NCBI GenBank assembly: GCA_964019415.1
Contig: OZ025883.1
Location: forward strand, 4,134,086 to 4,198,085
Direction of reading: 5' to 3'
Length of the DNA: 64,000 nucleotides
Source: Ianthella basta
Taxonomy: Eukaryota > Porifera > Demospongiae > Verongiida > Ianthellidae
Shown: positions 46,338-58,842 of the stretch, piece after piece
Layout of the letters: every line of letters begins with the position of its first letter
How positions within the stretch are numbered: position 1 is the first letter of the stretch
The notes under the pieces: model-generated
What the model was told of the DNA's origin: nothing
Seen by the model: the letters and a program-made list of their open reading frames with translations, nothing else
Databases searched by the model: none
Translations under genes and position numbers: made by a program

Positions 46338-46511
46338 TTCTTGCTGAGCTACAACAGGCTCACCTTATCACTCATGAAGAGTGTGCAAAGGTGCGGCACA
46401 TTGATGGTGTGGTTGCACTTCAACGCAAGAAGCCTTCAGAAGTTCAAGTTAAAAGTGCTGAGGTTTTCTTCAAACATGGACTTCAGACAGAGGAGGCAAA
46501 GCTTTTTGCAG
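46338..46511 (+). CDS. Alpha-type helical module exon (unit IV)
   Basis: 174 nt, acceptor CTCTCTTCCCCAG, donor GTAAAT. LAELQQAHLITHEECAKVRH, KSAEVFFKHGLQTEEAKLFAG. Here KHG replaces KLG, as in beta, gamma and delta. No beta exon follows; block C begins 1.3 kb downstream. A degraded last-exon relic (acceptor TTTTCACCAG then FPFG and a stop) lies at 47056. Confidence 0.68.
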
Positions 46512-47930
46512 GTAAATGGATACACAGCATATCTTCAGCTGCTTTATGTTTTTAGTTGTACATACAGCGCTGCCAAGTTGTCATGGCCATCTCCCCAGGC
46601 ATCACGCCACACTTATCATGTAGAGCCTTTGTGTGTCCACAGTGACATCTTGAGTGCCACGCTACAGTTTGCTTACATAATTATGTAGACTTTCACAAAC
46701 TAGCAAATTGGTGTTGTGCTGTGGTGGTGACATAAGTGTGGGCTGAGTTGTATGTTGCTAGTGAAATGAAGTACTCTAGAATTGCACTTTACAATTACCT
46801 TTGCAGTGAGATCAATGTAAACTAGTTGTCAACATATCCAGTAGGTAAACTGAGTGTATTCAACCTTTGAAGTCTTATATAACTAACAGAACAGGCCAGA
46901 CGGTCAGAATTAGGACTTGGTCCTTCATCTCCCCAAAGCCAACATTTAGTTGACATTATCTCTCCCTGAAAGCAGTAGGCGCCCAGCTGGAGACCCATCA
47001 TCATATGCCTCTCTCCCACTGATTGTCTATTAACATTATTCTATCTTTTCACCAGCCTTCCCCTTTGGCTGAATCAATATTTCTCATTTCACCAGTGTAG
47101 TTGTTTACTCAATGCTTATATAATACATGTATAGTGACAGAAATGTGACAAGATTGCATGGCCAAGTCGCAATCTTGAACCTAGCACAAACAGTGGTAAA
47201 CACTGTTTTAATGGTTACTTCTGTTGGTCAAATCGTCTGTACCTGATAGCTACCCAGATTGTCTGTGATATTAGCTAGCAGATGGCCTAACTTGGTATGA
47301 GGGTAGATTGTTCTAAAGGTACAGTCATTCAAGTTTATCGCACTAACCAAGAGGTTCTCAATTATTCGTTTCGGTAGCTGGTCAGTAGATGACTTTGATA
47401 AGCAATTGCCAGAACTACTTACACCTGTGTCTAATGTGTTTCTTGTGTGTCCACTTGTCCTACAGTTAACTGTAGTTGCATGTTGTTGCTGCATCCTGTT
47501 CCAACTTAGGTTGGTTTCATGTCATAACAATTGTGCCCACAAGATGTAGTGAGATACAGCAACTAACTGTCACTTGCACAAGAGCGCAACCTTTGACCTC
47601 TTGACCATGTGTCCAGCTATGCACTGTATGGTGCTACCTGAATTAGGTTGCTGCATCCCACTCAACTTGTACCATGCTCATTCTCAAGCTCTTCATCTTA
47701 TGACTATCTATCTAAGCTAAAATCTTAATCGATGATGTCAGTTTGTGAAAATGGAGGGGAGGAAGCGGTCTGGCTACGTGAGTCTAGTGGCCATCTAGGT
47801 GAGATTGTCTAGCTTGTGGTACATGGCCCAATCACCTTTAACATGTTTCCTCCGAGCCTGAAAGTGACTACCACGCAGGCAACCAAAATTCACTCTAACA
47901 GATGCCTTCTTACTCCTGTTGTTATCTCAC

Positions 47931-48147
47931 CAGTATCATGGCCTTCCTTTGTCCTTGGTATGCTTTCCTCACAGTTTCCCAAGACAGTGTTCATATCTCT
48001 GTTGGTGCACAGGAGATCCCCAACGACAAACCTTCCGTCAGATAATTTAACTCGTAGCCGCTTGTTTAGGAAGCCTCGCAGGGTCTCTCGCTCATGATCG
48101 GTCACGACATCTTTGTCAGCCATTTTATTATGTTGCACAACTGACAT
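47931..48147 (-). CDS. NAA38: NAA38/LSMD1-like exon, second copy
   Basis: Same length and borders as 72-288, donor GTGAGA. Changes include LRVKLSDG for LRVELSDG and CTNRDMNTVL for CTDRDMNIVL. The Asp-to-Asn change is in the conserved TDRD motif, which suggests relaxed constraint. After the donor an acceptor CACTTTCAG at about 47856 leads only to a short frame (SEETC, stop) in the right phase, so the second half of the Sm domain seems missing. Possibly a pseudogene. Confidence 0.65.
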
Positions 48148-48728
48148 GCATGGGCGCACACAAAGCGAGTGTGCACAACAAGCTGTTTTCTCAGAGACAA
48201 ATTTAAAGCTCAAATAGCCGAAGGTATTTTGGAGAATGCAGGTGCACATTGGCACCACTGATAGGACTAATGTGCCAAGGATCATGATGTGTCTGGGAGT
48301 GGACAGCAAGCCAGACCAAGTTCTACGTGTGTAGCTAGCTAGCTGGCTAGCTATGATGTTTATTTGTAAGAGTTGTGTACCATGTGACTAGCTATATCTC
48401 TTAGAAAATAGTGTCTATTGAAAACATTAGGAATTAGCATCTTGAGAAGTTGCCTTCTATCTAGCTAGCTAACTTTGTGTTGACTAAAAACAAAACCACC
48501 CCATCAAAATTTGTCAGTATTGCAAAAAAGTGAGGGAAGAATTACCAGAGGGCCTACATGGTCATAATGGCATTGGGCATTGGGTGATGTGTGAAACAGA
48601 ATTTCTGTATTGGTTTGCACTGTGGAATATAGTTGACCAATACAGCACCATGTATGGCAAGGTACAAACCTTCATTCACGTATTCACGTGAAAAATAGGT
48701 TGAGCATGCAAGAGGACCCCACTTGCAC

Positions 48729-48732
<4 letters not shown>

Positions 48733-48770
<38 letters not shown>
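48733..48770. repeat. (CA)n microsatellite, block C
   Basis: About 19 units; short counterpart of the tract at 16879. Confidence 0.95.
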
Positions 48771-48926
48771 CTGTATGTTGCAAAATTAATTTCTCGAACT
48801 TCGTGAATATTTCTATCACAAACATTAATGAACACAATAATAGGCATGGAATAATACTAATCATATGCACTATGATGTCATAGGAAGATGGTGGAACAGT
48901 GGATTAGTGAACGTTAATGGAAGCAC

Positions 48927-48985
48927 TAGTCTCATTCCCAGACCACTTCCAGTCACCATTAATGCGTGGTCTGGGAAGGAGACTA
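48927..48985. mobile_element. 59-bp hairpin MITE, block C copy
   Basis: TAGTCTCATTCCCAGACCAC to GTGGTCTGGGAAGGAGACTA, flanked by TGGAAGCAC and CGGAAGCAC (9-bp duplication, one mismatch). Same position as the block B copy, so inserted before B and C separated and after they split from the 5' NIDO locus. Confidence 0.82.
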
Positions 48986-49329
48986 CGGAAGCACTTGCAG
49001 TTATTTGCTCCATTTCAGTAGCTCACACTCCCGATATGGGTCATGGAAACCTTTAGTTGTCAATGTAGTAGTCAACTTCGCAAAATTTAATTTATAATTC
49101 TGATCCCCCTTCACAAAAGCCAGCTGTTGATTTAAATTACATATTTAAATTTGTGATTACATGCCCATACGTATAGCTGCTCATGTAATCAGTAGCTATA
49201 GATCATTCTGCTTCATGGCATTCCTGACATATAATTGCTCATCTGACTGTTATGTATAATATACTCCATACCCAGCAACTGCAAAAGTAAATTTAATCCA
49301 TTGTCAAGTGCCTGATTCAACTGGTTATG

Positions 49330-49768
49330 TACCAGGTTAGTGGGAACCATGTTCCTGCAATGATCCACTCTTTGATAATGATGATAATGATTATTTGATT
49401 AGGGAGTCGCATCAGCAATTTGCTGGTCTTCTTGTGAGCCTTATAATACATGCAGCATCTATGCATAACACATACACACACATGATCAGTCAGTAGCTAA
49501 TCAGTTTGTAATTTGTTCAGTGGGGAGTTTGTTGTTAGGGGGGTGCTGCCACTGAAACTTTGTTCATGGCCAGGACTTGAGCTTCAAACATCCCATTGTC
49601 ACTGGATCACTGGACTTGATCTTGACCAACAGACCACCAGCACCCCCCAGTTGGCAGTGTTGGGATGAAACACAACCTCATACATTTGTCGTCCTGTGCT
49701 CACTGACAAGTCATGACTGCCACATGAGAGTGGCCGCACTTCTGCAGGTACATTCCACAGCTGACCTG
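49330..49768 (-). pseudogene. NIDO/AMOP terminal exon copy split by an insertion
   Basis: QLWNVPAEVRPLSCGSHDLS and QMYEVVFHPNTA (49660-49768) match the start of exon 9; IIAGTWFPLTW (49333-49370) matches its middle. Between them lies foreign DNA at 49374-49655, and everything downstream of WFPLTW is lost. Confidence 0.85.
49374..49655 (-). mobile_element. Retroelement 3' end or SINE-like insertion
   Basis: About 280 bp absent from the orthologous exon. On the minus strand it ends in an (ATCATT)-type short tandem tail, as non-LTR elements and SINEs do. No coding sequence recognised. Confidence 0.55.
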
Positions 49769-49980
49769 CACATGAAACACAAGTACTTAGATCACATTAA
49801 CAAGGAATTTTATTACATTACATTTTAATGATGTGTACAAATAGATACGCTCCCGCATGCAAATGCAAAATTGTATGCCCAAACATTTCATTAATTTTAG
49901 TCAATGACTGATATAAGGCATACGGTAGTACAATATACCTACATAATGTTATGACTAAATATGTAGGTGGTAGTAGTGGT

Positions 49981-50215
49981 CTGAACTAGTGTTCCCTCCA
50001 TTGATTGTTGCAGAGCGTCGCTGGGCTGTAAACACTACTTTGGTGCACTGTGATGTACTATTGTCAAGCAGTGTAATGCCTACAGCTGATATGTGGAATG
50101 TGCTTATATACTGATACAGTACTGGACATTGACACTTATCCATGTATACGACAACAAGCTGAAAATCGGGCGATCCTTCCCAAACATTCTGTAGCAAATG
50201 TACAGTCTCTCATGA
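49981..50215 (-). pseudogene. Truncated copy of NIDO/AMOP exon 8 (block C)
   Basis: HISAVGITLLDNSTSQCTKV and FTAQRRSATINGG match exon 8. It shares the 2-nt insertion of block B and has lost its downstream half by a deletion ending at 49980. CSATING has become RSATING. Confidence 0.85.
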
Positions 50216-50621
50216 CAATGTGCTTGCAATACTCGTATTGAAGTACAGTTGCCATAGTGCTATTTTAATTTGGGTAACTTGATTCTACTCATGTAGCTAG
50301 CTAGCTAGCTATGGGCAGTGTTAAGGATCTGGTGACTGTTTGATGAGTAGGTGAGACTTGTCCAGTGCACAGCAGGTCACTCACACCTCTGTTGAGCATA
50401 ACATAACATGTTTGGTTGTGTACAGTCCCTCTGTCGCGACAGGGAGAGAGCTGAACAGTGACGGTGAAAACTTTAGTGTTTCCGGGTCGCCCTACAGTAC
50501 GGATCATTACATTGTGTATGTGTATAAATTCGCTATGCTTGCCTCCATCACATGATACGTGGACAACATCCTCTGGACATAGATCTTTCCTCATCTATGC
50601 TCTGGGAGGCAGCTCTACCTA

Positions 50622-50755
50622 TATCAATATCATTATCAATATCAATAAATATTTAAGTGCACCGTACCCATAGGTACTAGGACACCACGTGGTCCAATGC
50701 AGCACTGCACAAATTAAAAAGGATAGGGATAATAATAGTAAGTGGCGCATATATA
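50622..50755. other. Insertion unique to block C
   Basis: About 134 bp (starting with ATCAATATCATTATC repeats) interrupts sequence continuous in block B at 19243. Nature unknown. Confidence 0.5.
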
Positions 50756-50795
50756 TCCACCCCTTTGATCTGTACAGCGCATTGAACCCTTGGGA

Positions 50796-50823
50796 ATGGA
50801 TCCGGTCTTTTTAAGTGATGAAG
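50796..50823 (+). CDS. Start exon, second copy
   Basis: ATG GAT CCG then VFLSDE, phase 1, donor GTGAGC. The upstream flank (TTGATCTGTACAGCGCA.TGAA) is shared with the 19287 copy. Confidence 0.55.
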
Positions 50824-53800
50824 GTGAGCAAGTACAATGTTTAAAAAGTTACCGAATCTCGATGATTTCGAATGTGTGACTGACCATCATCCCAGCACTG
50901 CCACCGGACCTGACAGCTACCCAGGCCCTCTGTGATATTAGCGGTTGACCTAACTTAGTACGAGGGTAGATTGTTCTAAAGGTACAATCATTCAAGTTTA
51001 TCGCACTAACCAAGAGGTTCTCAGTTATTCGTTTCGGTAGCTGGTCAGCTACTTTCATCACGGTCATTCTGTTTTTCACATGATCAGAGCATATACGTCT
51101 TGGTCAGAGCGGCCCTCGCAGTCATGTACTCCCCATCAGAGTGAAGCAGTGCTACTTAGAGTACGGGCATCCAAAACAACACGTTCTGATCTTAACTATG
51201 CCAGCGCATTCCCGCGTTGTATAACGTGATACGTACTAGGTTAGAGGAGACGATGGTGAGTGGGCGGTAAATGTGTCCCAATAGGTTCGCCATTCACCGT
51301 CTCATCAACTGTGCAAGGTTCTCTAGAATTCATCTAAGTAAAGTAACGAAGTAAAGGACTAAGGACGATTTGGTTATATTGACTATGTAGCCTACACTGT
51401 GATACCGTATTCGCTCTAAAAATTCGTCACCCCTAGTGCAGCGAAAATTTCGTCTTTTGAGGCAATTAGAGCTGGAATGGAGAAGACCGTCGAAGGTGAC
51501 GAATATTTAGAGTTTTCGGACGAAACATTAGAGCGCAGGCGAAACATTAGAGAGCTTTTCAGTTTGGGCGTTCCTTGCTGAAATGGCCGCTTTCACGTTG
51601 ACCGTGCGAGGCTACCATCCAAACGAGAAGGATCTGGGACGATTCGCGATCGCTGAACTCCATTGTCGCACCAAAAGGAAAATGAACGACGTACACAGCG
51701 TCGAGAAAGCTTATAGACGAACGGAACAATGCCAGAAGGACAAAGACAACAACGAGCGTTGTTGGCTTTGCTCCTAGGCTTTGTTCCTTGGCCGCCGCAG
51801 CCATATTGCAGGCATTTCCGGCGAATATTTAGAACACCTCCAGTTCATGACGAAAATTAGAGGCCAATGGCGGAAATTAGAGAGACAGGAAATTCGTCAC
51901 CATTAGAGTACACCTGAGCATATATTTTTCCCCTGACGAAAATTAGAATGACGAATTTTTAGAGCGGATACGGTAGTTTGCACTGCACCTCTCCAATGCA
52001 CTCACCTGCAGTGGCCCAGTTGGCTTGTCACACTGGTGAATGGGATAGACAGATTCTGCTGTATTATGAATATTCAGACAGATGTGTGTGTGTGTGTGGT
52101 AGGATAGTCAGCTGATTGGTATGACTTTTGTAAGCAAATTCCAGAGCTACTGCATTGAATGTACTTCTTGTGCGTCCACTTGTCCTACAGTTAACTGTAG
52201 TTGCATGTTGTTGCTGCATCCTGTTCCTACTTTGGCTGGTTTCATGTCATAACAATCGTGCCCACAAGTTGTAGTGAGATACAGCAACCAACTGTCACTT
52301 GCACAAGAGCACAACCTTTGACCTCTTGACCATGTGTCCAGCTGTGCACTGTATGGTGCTACCTGAACTGGGTTGCTGCATCCCACTCCAACTTGTACCA
52401 TGTTGGTCTACATCCTCAAGCTCTTCATCTTGTGCTAGTGGTGTTCTTCTACCTTTAACTAACACTCACTCCATTTTCACCTGTGGTGGTGGTCCTTACC
52501 TTCTAAACTTCATAATACTCTTGTTTTCCTGTACCAATGTGCAGGTTTGGTTGTATTACATACATACATGGATAAGCTTTCTTGCTTTCTCAAAAGTGTA
52601 CCCTCTAGTAATCCATCATGTCCAATAGCATTGCATACATAGTTACCCTCATCTGTGTCGGATATCCCAGGTATAGTGATGAGTTGTCCCCACAATAGGG
52701 TACAGTAGATGACTAGATGTGGCTGTGCAAGTGGTTGTGTGTGTAGGAGCGACTGTATAGAGATTGTACAGCTGGAGTTTGAGATTGCACTTTTGATTTA
52801 GTGTGTTGTTTCCATTTTACTATTTTCAATGAAGTATAGTATTGAAAGTCACGACTTGAAGTGAAAGACAGTCAAGGAAAGGAAAGTTTCCATCACACAA
52901 GCCGACTGACACCGTCAGCTAAATGCTAGCCTCATAGTGACTCTGAGAATTTCAGCAGATCACATGCCACTCAGGCCCTACTCATCTTTGAGCTTTCCAA
53001 GAGACGTCTCTTGGTCGGAGTACATTACACTTTCTATGTAATCTATGTGAACCCAATAGAGAGGAATATGTAGCTTCTACTGTGTGAACAATGAGGAGAG
53101 TCTCAGGTGGTAGTGTGTGCATTGAAGTGATGAGGCTGTGTGTGTTCTGAGCTGCTGACTGATATTGTATACATTACCTAGATAGATGTATGTACATACA
53201 TTGTGTGTTTATGTAGTGATTTCCTGGAGCCCACACTCATAAGCAGGACATTCCCCATTCCCAATTCCCTTCCTGTCATTCCTTGTTACCGATCCCATTG
53301 TATCCCCTCTAATGTGTGATTGTCCTCCCTGTCCCTTCTCTCCTCTCTCCCCCAGTTCTTGCTGAGCTACAACAGGCTCATCTTATCACTTATGAAGAGT
53401 GTGAAGATGTGTATGACATTCGTGATGTGGTTGCACTTCAGCGCAAGAAACCTTCAGAAGTTCAAGTTAAAAGTGCTGAGGTTTTCTTCAAACTTGGACT
53501 TCAGACAGAGAAGACGAAGGAATTTGCAGGTAAATGGATACACAGCATATCCTCAGCTGCTTTATGTGTTTAGTTGTACATACAGCGCAGCCAAGTTGTC
53601 ATGGCCATCTCCCTGGGCATCACTCCACACTTATCATGTAGAGCCTTTGTGTGTCCACAGTGACATCTTGAGTGCCACGCTACAGTTTGCTTACATAATT
53701 ATGTAGACTTTCATAAATCTAGCAGATTGGTGTTGTGGTGTGGTAGTGACATAAGTGTGGGCTGAGTTGTATGTTGCTATTGAAATGAAGTACAGAATTA

Positions 53801-56800
53801 CATTTTACTATTATGTACCTTTGCAGTGAGACAATGTAAACTAGGTGTCAACAGAACTAGTAGGGAACTGAGTGTACTCAACTGTTGAGGTCTTATGTAA
53901 CTGACAGCACAGAACAGATGGTCAGAAATAGGACTTGATCCTTCACCTCCACAAAGCTGTATTGAACCTAGCACAAACAGTATTAAACACTATTTTAACG
54001 GTTACCTCTGTTGGCCAAATTGCCAATTCTAGAGTCGGACTCCCCAACCTCAAAACGAAATTAGGGTGAATTAACTACTGGTGATAAGTTCCACTAGATC
54101 TCATTGTGCTATTGTCTAGCTGCTACCCTATTATCTGATATTGATGTGCCCTCACCAAGTTTGACACATCTAAGGTGTTCCATGAACTCTATGTTCTAAT
54201 ACTTGTAGCTATACTGTTGTAATGAATAGGAATTTCTCCACACAAGCAATAGTCTTTAAAGGTGCTCTTTACTGGTGAACAGGATGCTTTGGACAGTAAT
54301 TTATAATCTATCAATATCTATTATAACTGATTGTGCAAGCAATGGTGTCTAGTACATCATTTCATTGTGACTGTTGTTGATGTAGTGATTACTGTTTCTG
54401 TAAGAGTTGTGAAGTAGCCTAGTTGTATGTAGCTACTTTAAGACACCATCATTGGATAGAGACCACTTACATACCAACTGTGTCCATTTGTTGTTTGTGT
54501 AGCTATTGTAACACAGGTGCTGACAGAAATGTAAAATGTTTTGGCTGGATCACAATTCTTTGAGCTAACTGCAATGACCACCATGGCCAGTTTCGTCTGT
54601 TGGCCAACTTCTCAATTCCAGAGACTCCAATTTCATTCTTTCTGTATCCACTTGAAATGATATTAAAATTAGAGCAAACTGGTAGTGCAAGACTGGTATA
54701 ATCCAAAGTGCTGCTAAGTCTCTAGCTATTGTTAAAGAATGTCCCAATCCTAAATAAAAGCTGTTAGTTATAGTACTGGCTGCCTCCATGGACCATTGAC
54801 TCCCTAAAGGCCTGGCACAGTGTAGCAAGTATTCCACATACAGCCAGCTGTACATCCCTTTCAGCTCCAAAGGAACAGCTTGAATTTGTACTTCACTATG
54901 TTCTGGTATACAAACATACAAGCACATTTACGTATATTTAATATACTGTAAGGCATATTGTAGGTAAGTATAACAATATTGTGTATATACAGTGTGGAAG
55001 AGTCCATCGTACATGTGAGGTAGTTGTAGCTACCATCCCTTTGATCACTACTGCCGATTCAATCCTCGCCGCAGTGTATATGATTATGTGATGTTTTTGA
55101 AGTCACAACTTGGATTGGGATTTGGGATCTACATTTAGTTAAATGTTGGCCTATCGATGACTATGATGAGATTGACTACAAGGCACCCTGGCCCTGTAAT
55201 CTAAATCCTAGAGGCATCTCTTGGTCAACGTTTCACTGTACTGAAGTGAAGGTGATCAAAAAGAACAAGCTATATAGTTCTTTCCTGTAAAACTGGATAC
55301 ACAGGATTATGTAGCCTCTAGTACACATGTGAGCAAAATGGGAAGGTTGGTATAGTGGGTCTCAGGTGGTAAGGTGCATTGTAGTAATGGTGTGTGTATG
55401 GTGATGAGGCAGTGTTTGCTGCGAGCTGCAGTCTCGTTATGTACAATGAGTACCTATGGCATATGTGTATTGATGATGTGTTTATTTGGAATGCATACTC
55501 ATACTGTAAGTAAGACATGCATGCCCCCTCCAAACTTCATGTCATTCTTGTATTGTGTCCCATTGTATTCCATGTCTTGTGTATGCTAATATTTGATCAC
55601 CCTCCCTGTCCTTTTTCCTCTATCGCACAGCTGTTGTTGAGCTACAACAAGCTGGCCTCCTCACTAGTGATGAGTGCAAGGGTAACTTCATTCATGCGGT
55701 TAGTGGAAAGCCTCCTGCAGTGGTGTCCCAAGCCTGTGAGATTATGATGAAACATGGCTGTGAGACACAGTCGAAACTCATTGCAGGTAAGCAGATGTTT
55801 TGTAAATTGTCTGTGTTTGGTTGTACATAAAATGGAGCCAAGTTATCGATACCATGTTGACATCACCCCTATGCACTTATCATGTAAAGACTTTGTGTGT
55901 CAGTTGTGACATCATGAGCTCCACACTATTGTGGCCACTTTTAGTGTCTGTCTGTTGTTGTATGAGTGTGTGTCTGTGTAGAATAGGTGATGTGGGTGTG
56001 TCGGTTGGTGAGTGCACTTAGGTGTATGGGTAGTTGTTGCTATGTATGTATCAGTATTTTCATGTGGCAGCAGCTCATGTTGACCTTCAGGGGCTGCTTA
56101 GCCATGAACTGGCTTACTGGGCACAAAGCAATCTGACAGATGTCCAATCTACGGTGTACTACTTTTCTTATTGTTTGTGTTAATCATCATTCCATTGTCT
56201 GCACAACACTGTGTGCCCGCTGTGACATACTGTACTGATCGGTTGTGTTAAGTGCACCCTCTTTATAAGAGCGTTTCCTTTATTGAGCACCCAATCCCTT
56301 ACCAGTTTTTCACCCTGATTGTTAGGTGTCTAGTGATTTTGGGGATCCATCCCTTCTTTGAGGTGCATATAGGACTCCCTGGTAGACTAGCAGCTTGGCT
56401 GAAGTGTAATCATGAAGTGCAAACTAGTACAAACCTTGTCTGGTTGGTTGTCCACACTGGGCACCAGGTACCAGAGTCGAAATCATGGTATTATACATAA
56501 ACATGAGCAGTATTGCTGTATACAATCTCTAGCTCACAATCTATGTCATTACTAGATTTTGCAATTATACTGTAAGTATGTGCATGAATTCGTATAATAT
56601 CGTGCAAGCGCTTACAGGATACCAGTTAGCTATGTGGACAAGCGATTCAAAAAAGGTCTGTAACATAGCGCTAAATGGAAACTCATTCACTGCACTAAGC
56701 GGTGGCCATCTTACTGTGACATTTGCATATCATTATAATTTGTTGATGCTTTTAGCATGTTCGGTTAAGCGCATATCCTTTATTATTGTAGATGCATATT

Positions 56801-58842
56801 TCTATCCTGTCAGAGTTACTAGCATATTATTATGTCTTACAACAGATTAGTATGGTATTTAGTCCCATTACATTGTATTAACACATACGTATGAAGTATG
56901 TACTGTATATACGATCCATCTGCTACTGCATCAGTGTGTGTCTGGTATGAGTAGGTGTGTCAGTTAGTGGGTGTAGGTGTATGCTTATGTGTTGCAATGT
57001 GTATCAGTATTTTCATGTGGCAACAGCAGAGTGATTGCTTAGCCAAGAATTGGCTTGCCGGCCACAAATATTGGAAACTAACAGAATGTGTTGAGTTGGG
57101 TGGCTGGCAGAGCAATTTAATCTGTTAGCTGTACTAGTGCTCTGCCTGTGGAGGTACATCTCCCGTTAGTTATACTACAAGAGCATTGTAATGGTCTAAG
57201 AGAGACCTAGCTTGTCTTACAGTATCCTGCAGTGTGTGTTTGGTGTTTCTTGTGTAGCACAGTGATTGAAATTTATGCATCACTAAAGCACAGGATAGGA
57301 GAGCAGATAATGGATGTGGCCTTCACTTCCTCATAACCAGAAACAGTGAGTAGGTGTTAAGTGTTTTATTTAGATGAAATTAAAGCTGTCATGGTTACTG
57401 GAAGATGGCTTTATCTATGTGTATTGCAAGGATCCATTGTAGCCTTTGTTGAGTGCAAAAATGGCATTTAGCAATAATTTACTTACACTTTTTACTATCA
57501 CAGATTAGCATTGTAATTATTATATGTCACTGCACTGCACAGGCCTACTATCATTGTCTCTGAGGAAGTAGACCACATATGGGTATGAGTCGGACACTGC
57601 TCCTTGAGCTACATGATCTAAGACTGAATAGAGGCACTGCTTGGTAGCCCTTACTGCACAATGGATGCGTCTTTCAATTGAAAGAGTACACACGGTATAT
57701 AATCCACAATGTCCAATGTTGTTGCGTAGTTACCTTCCTCTGTGTCAGGCTATCCTGACTATGGTGAACAGATGTGCCCACATAACTCATAAACAGCAGT
57801 CTCACAATACTGGCATGTGGGTAGGTGTGACTGTGTTGGTGGTTGTGGCAGTGTGAGTTGGTGTGGTTGTGTGGGTAGGAGTGACTGTGTAGAGATTGTG
57901 CAACCATAGTCTGAGATTGTATACTTTTTGAACTAGTGCATTGTTGCATTAATTTTGTGTGCATTGTCTGTTTGCATGCATGTATGAGTGTTTGTGTGCT
58001 TGTTCCTTTCTGTTAAAGTGTTATGTTGCCTAGTTGTATGCAGCCACTTTGAGACACCATCACTGGATAGAGACTACTTACATACCAACTGTGTCTGTTG
58101 GTTTCTTCTGTTTTTTAATGCTTGAAGCTAATGTACAGTAATACAGGTACTGACAGAAATGAAAGTTTTGACCAAAATTTAATTGGCAACTCTTTGAGCT
58201 AACGTAAACAGCAATGACCATCATTTACAATGATTTCATCTGCTGACCCATTTCTCAAAGTTAAAAATCTAATTTTGTTTATTTCATGTGGCGGCAGCTT
58301 GTGTCAGAGGCTGGTTGTCAAAATGGCACTGGGTGGACTGCGCCATTCATCCGGTGACGTGTGGCGGAGCAAGCGCAGCATATAGAAAGCCGTGCTTGCT
58401 CATATATACTGTGCCTGTGAATGTACACCTTTACCATTATATACTTGTGCCATGAAATCAGTGTAAATAGACCTCGTCATATCCAGTAGTGTGTAATGAT
58501 ATAATGGTGTTCTGGTTTAGTGCAGTGCTTGAATTAATGAGTTCTTAAGTGTGAATAAAAGCACACGACAGATGGTCAGAATTGGGACTTAGTCCTCCAC
58601 GTACCTCTCCACGCGCTGCCATTTAGTTGGCATAGTCTCTCTGTGAAGGGGATCTTGGTGTTCCTACCAAGTTTTAACAGCAAGCAGTAGGCGCCCACTT
58701 GGAGATCCACCATCACACACTTCTCTTTCACTGATCTTGTGCTAATGTGATTTTGTCTTTCTCAGGCCCTGTGGCTGCTTCACTTTCAATACTGGTAGGA
58801 CCAGTATTTCTAACTTCAGCACTGTATTTGATACATACTTAA
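50796..58842 (+). CDS. Array gene IV/V: tail-anchored protein with two helical modules (predicted)
   Basis: Second complete set in the same order and phase as 19287-27937: start exon 50796-50823, alpha module 53356-53529, beta module 55631-55786, hydrophobic last exon 58766-58842. Product about 144 residues. It differs from gene I in using an alpha instead of a gamma first module. As there, the model rests on phases and conserved order; splicing between more distant units cannot be excluded. Confidence 0.5.
51405..51973. mobile_element. 569-bp TA-flanked TIR element
   Basis: Terminal repeats CCGTATTCGCTCTAAAAATT and inverted AATTTTTAGAGCGGATACGG (one mismatch over 25 bp). TA duplication; the empty site CACTGTGATAGTTTGCA is seen at 19888 and 28240. 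The TA target fits the Tc1/mariner superfamily. A 64-codon plus ORF inside is not a recognised transposase. Fossil relative at 7035. Confidence 0.9.
52610..52925 (-). pseudogene. Ig-like domain relic, 52 kb copy
   Basis: LITIPGISDTDEGNYVCNAI is open (52510-52695 frame); the SLTVFLSS half is in another frame. Confidence 0.5.
53356..53529 (+). CDS. Alpha-type helical module exon (second complete gene)
   Basis: 174 nt, acceptor CTCTCTCCCCCAG, donor GTAAAT. The middle is the most distinct of the alpha copies (EECEDVYDIRDVVALQ against EECAKVRHIDGVVALQ), with helix residues otherwise kept. Confidence 0.72.
55631..55786 (+). CDS. Beta-type helical module exon (second complete gene)
   Basis: 156 nt, acceptor TCTATCGCACAG, donor GTAAGC. 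VVELQQAGLLTSDECKGN, KPPAVVSQACEIMMKHGCE, KLIAG. Carries A-V-V for A-L-A at its start and C for F after KHG. Confidence 0.72.
58766..58842 (+). CDS. Hydrophobic last exon (second complete gene)
   Basis: GPVAASLSIL then VGPVFLTSALYLIHT and TAA; acceptor GTCTTTCTCAG, phase 1. Confidence 0.5.

Larger units (their letters stand above)
47816..51404. repeat. Duplicated block C
   Basis: Consists of a NAA38 copy with upstream flank (47830-48330), a bridge, then sequence collinear with block B (48590-51404) ending in a start exon and the array landmark. It interrupts the array where unit IV's beta region would be expected. Shares frameshifts with block B and adds its own insertions at 49374-49655 and 50622-50755. 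Confidence 0.82.
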
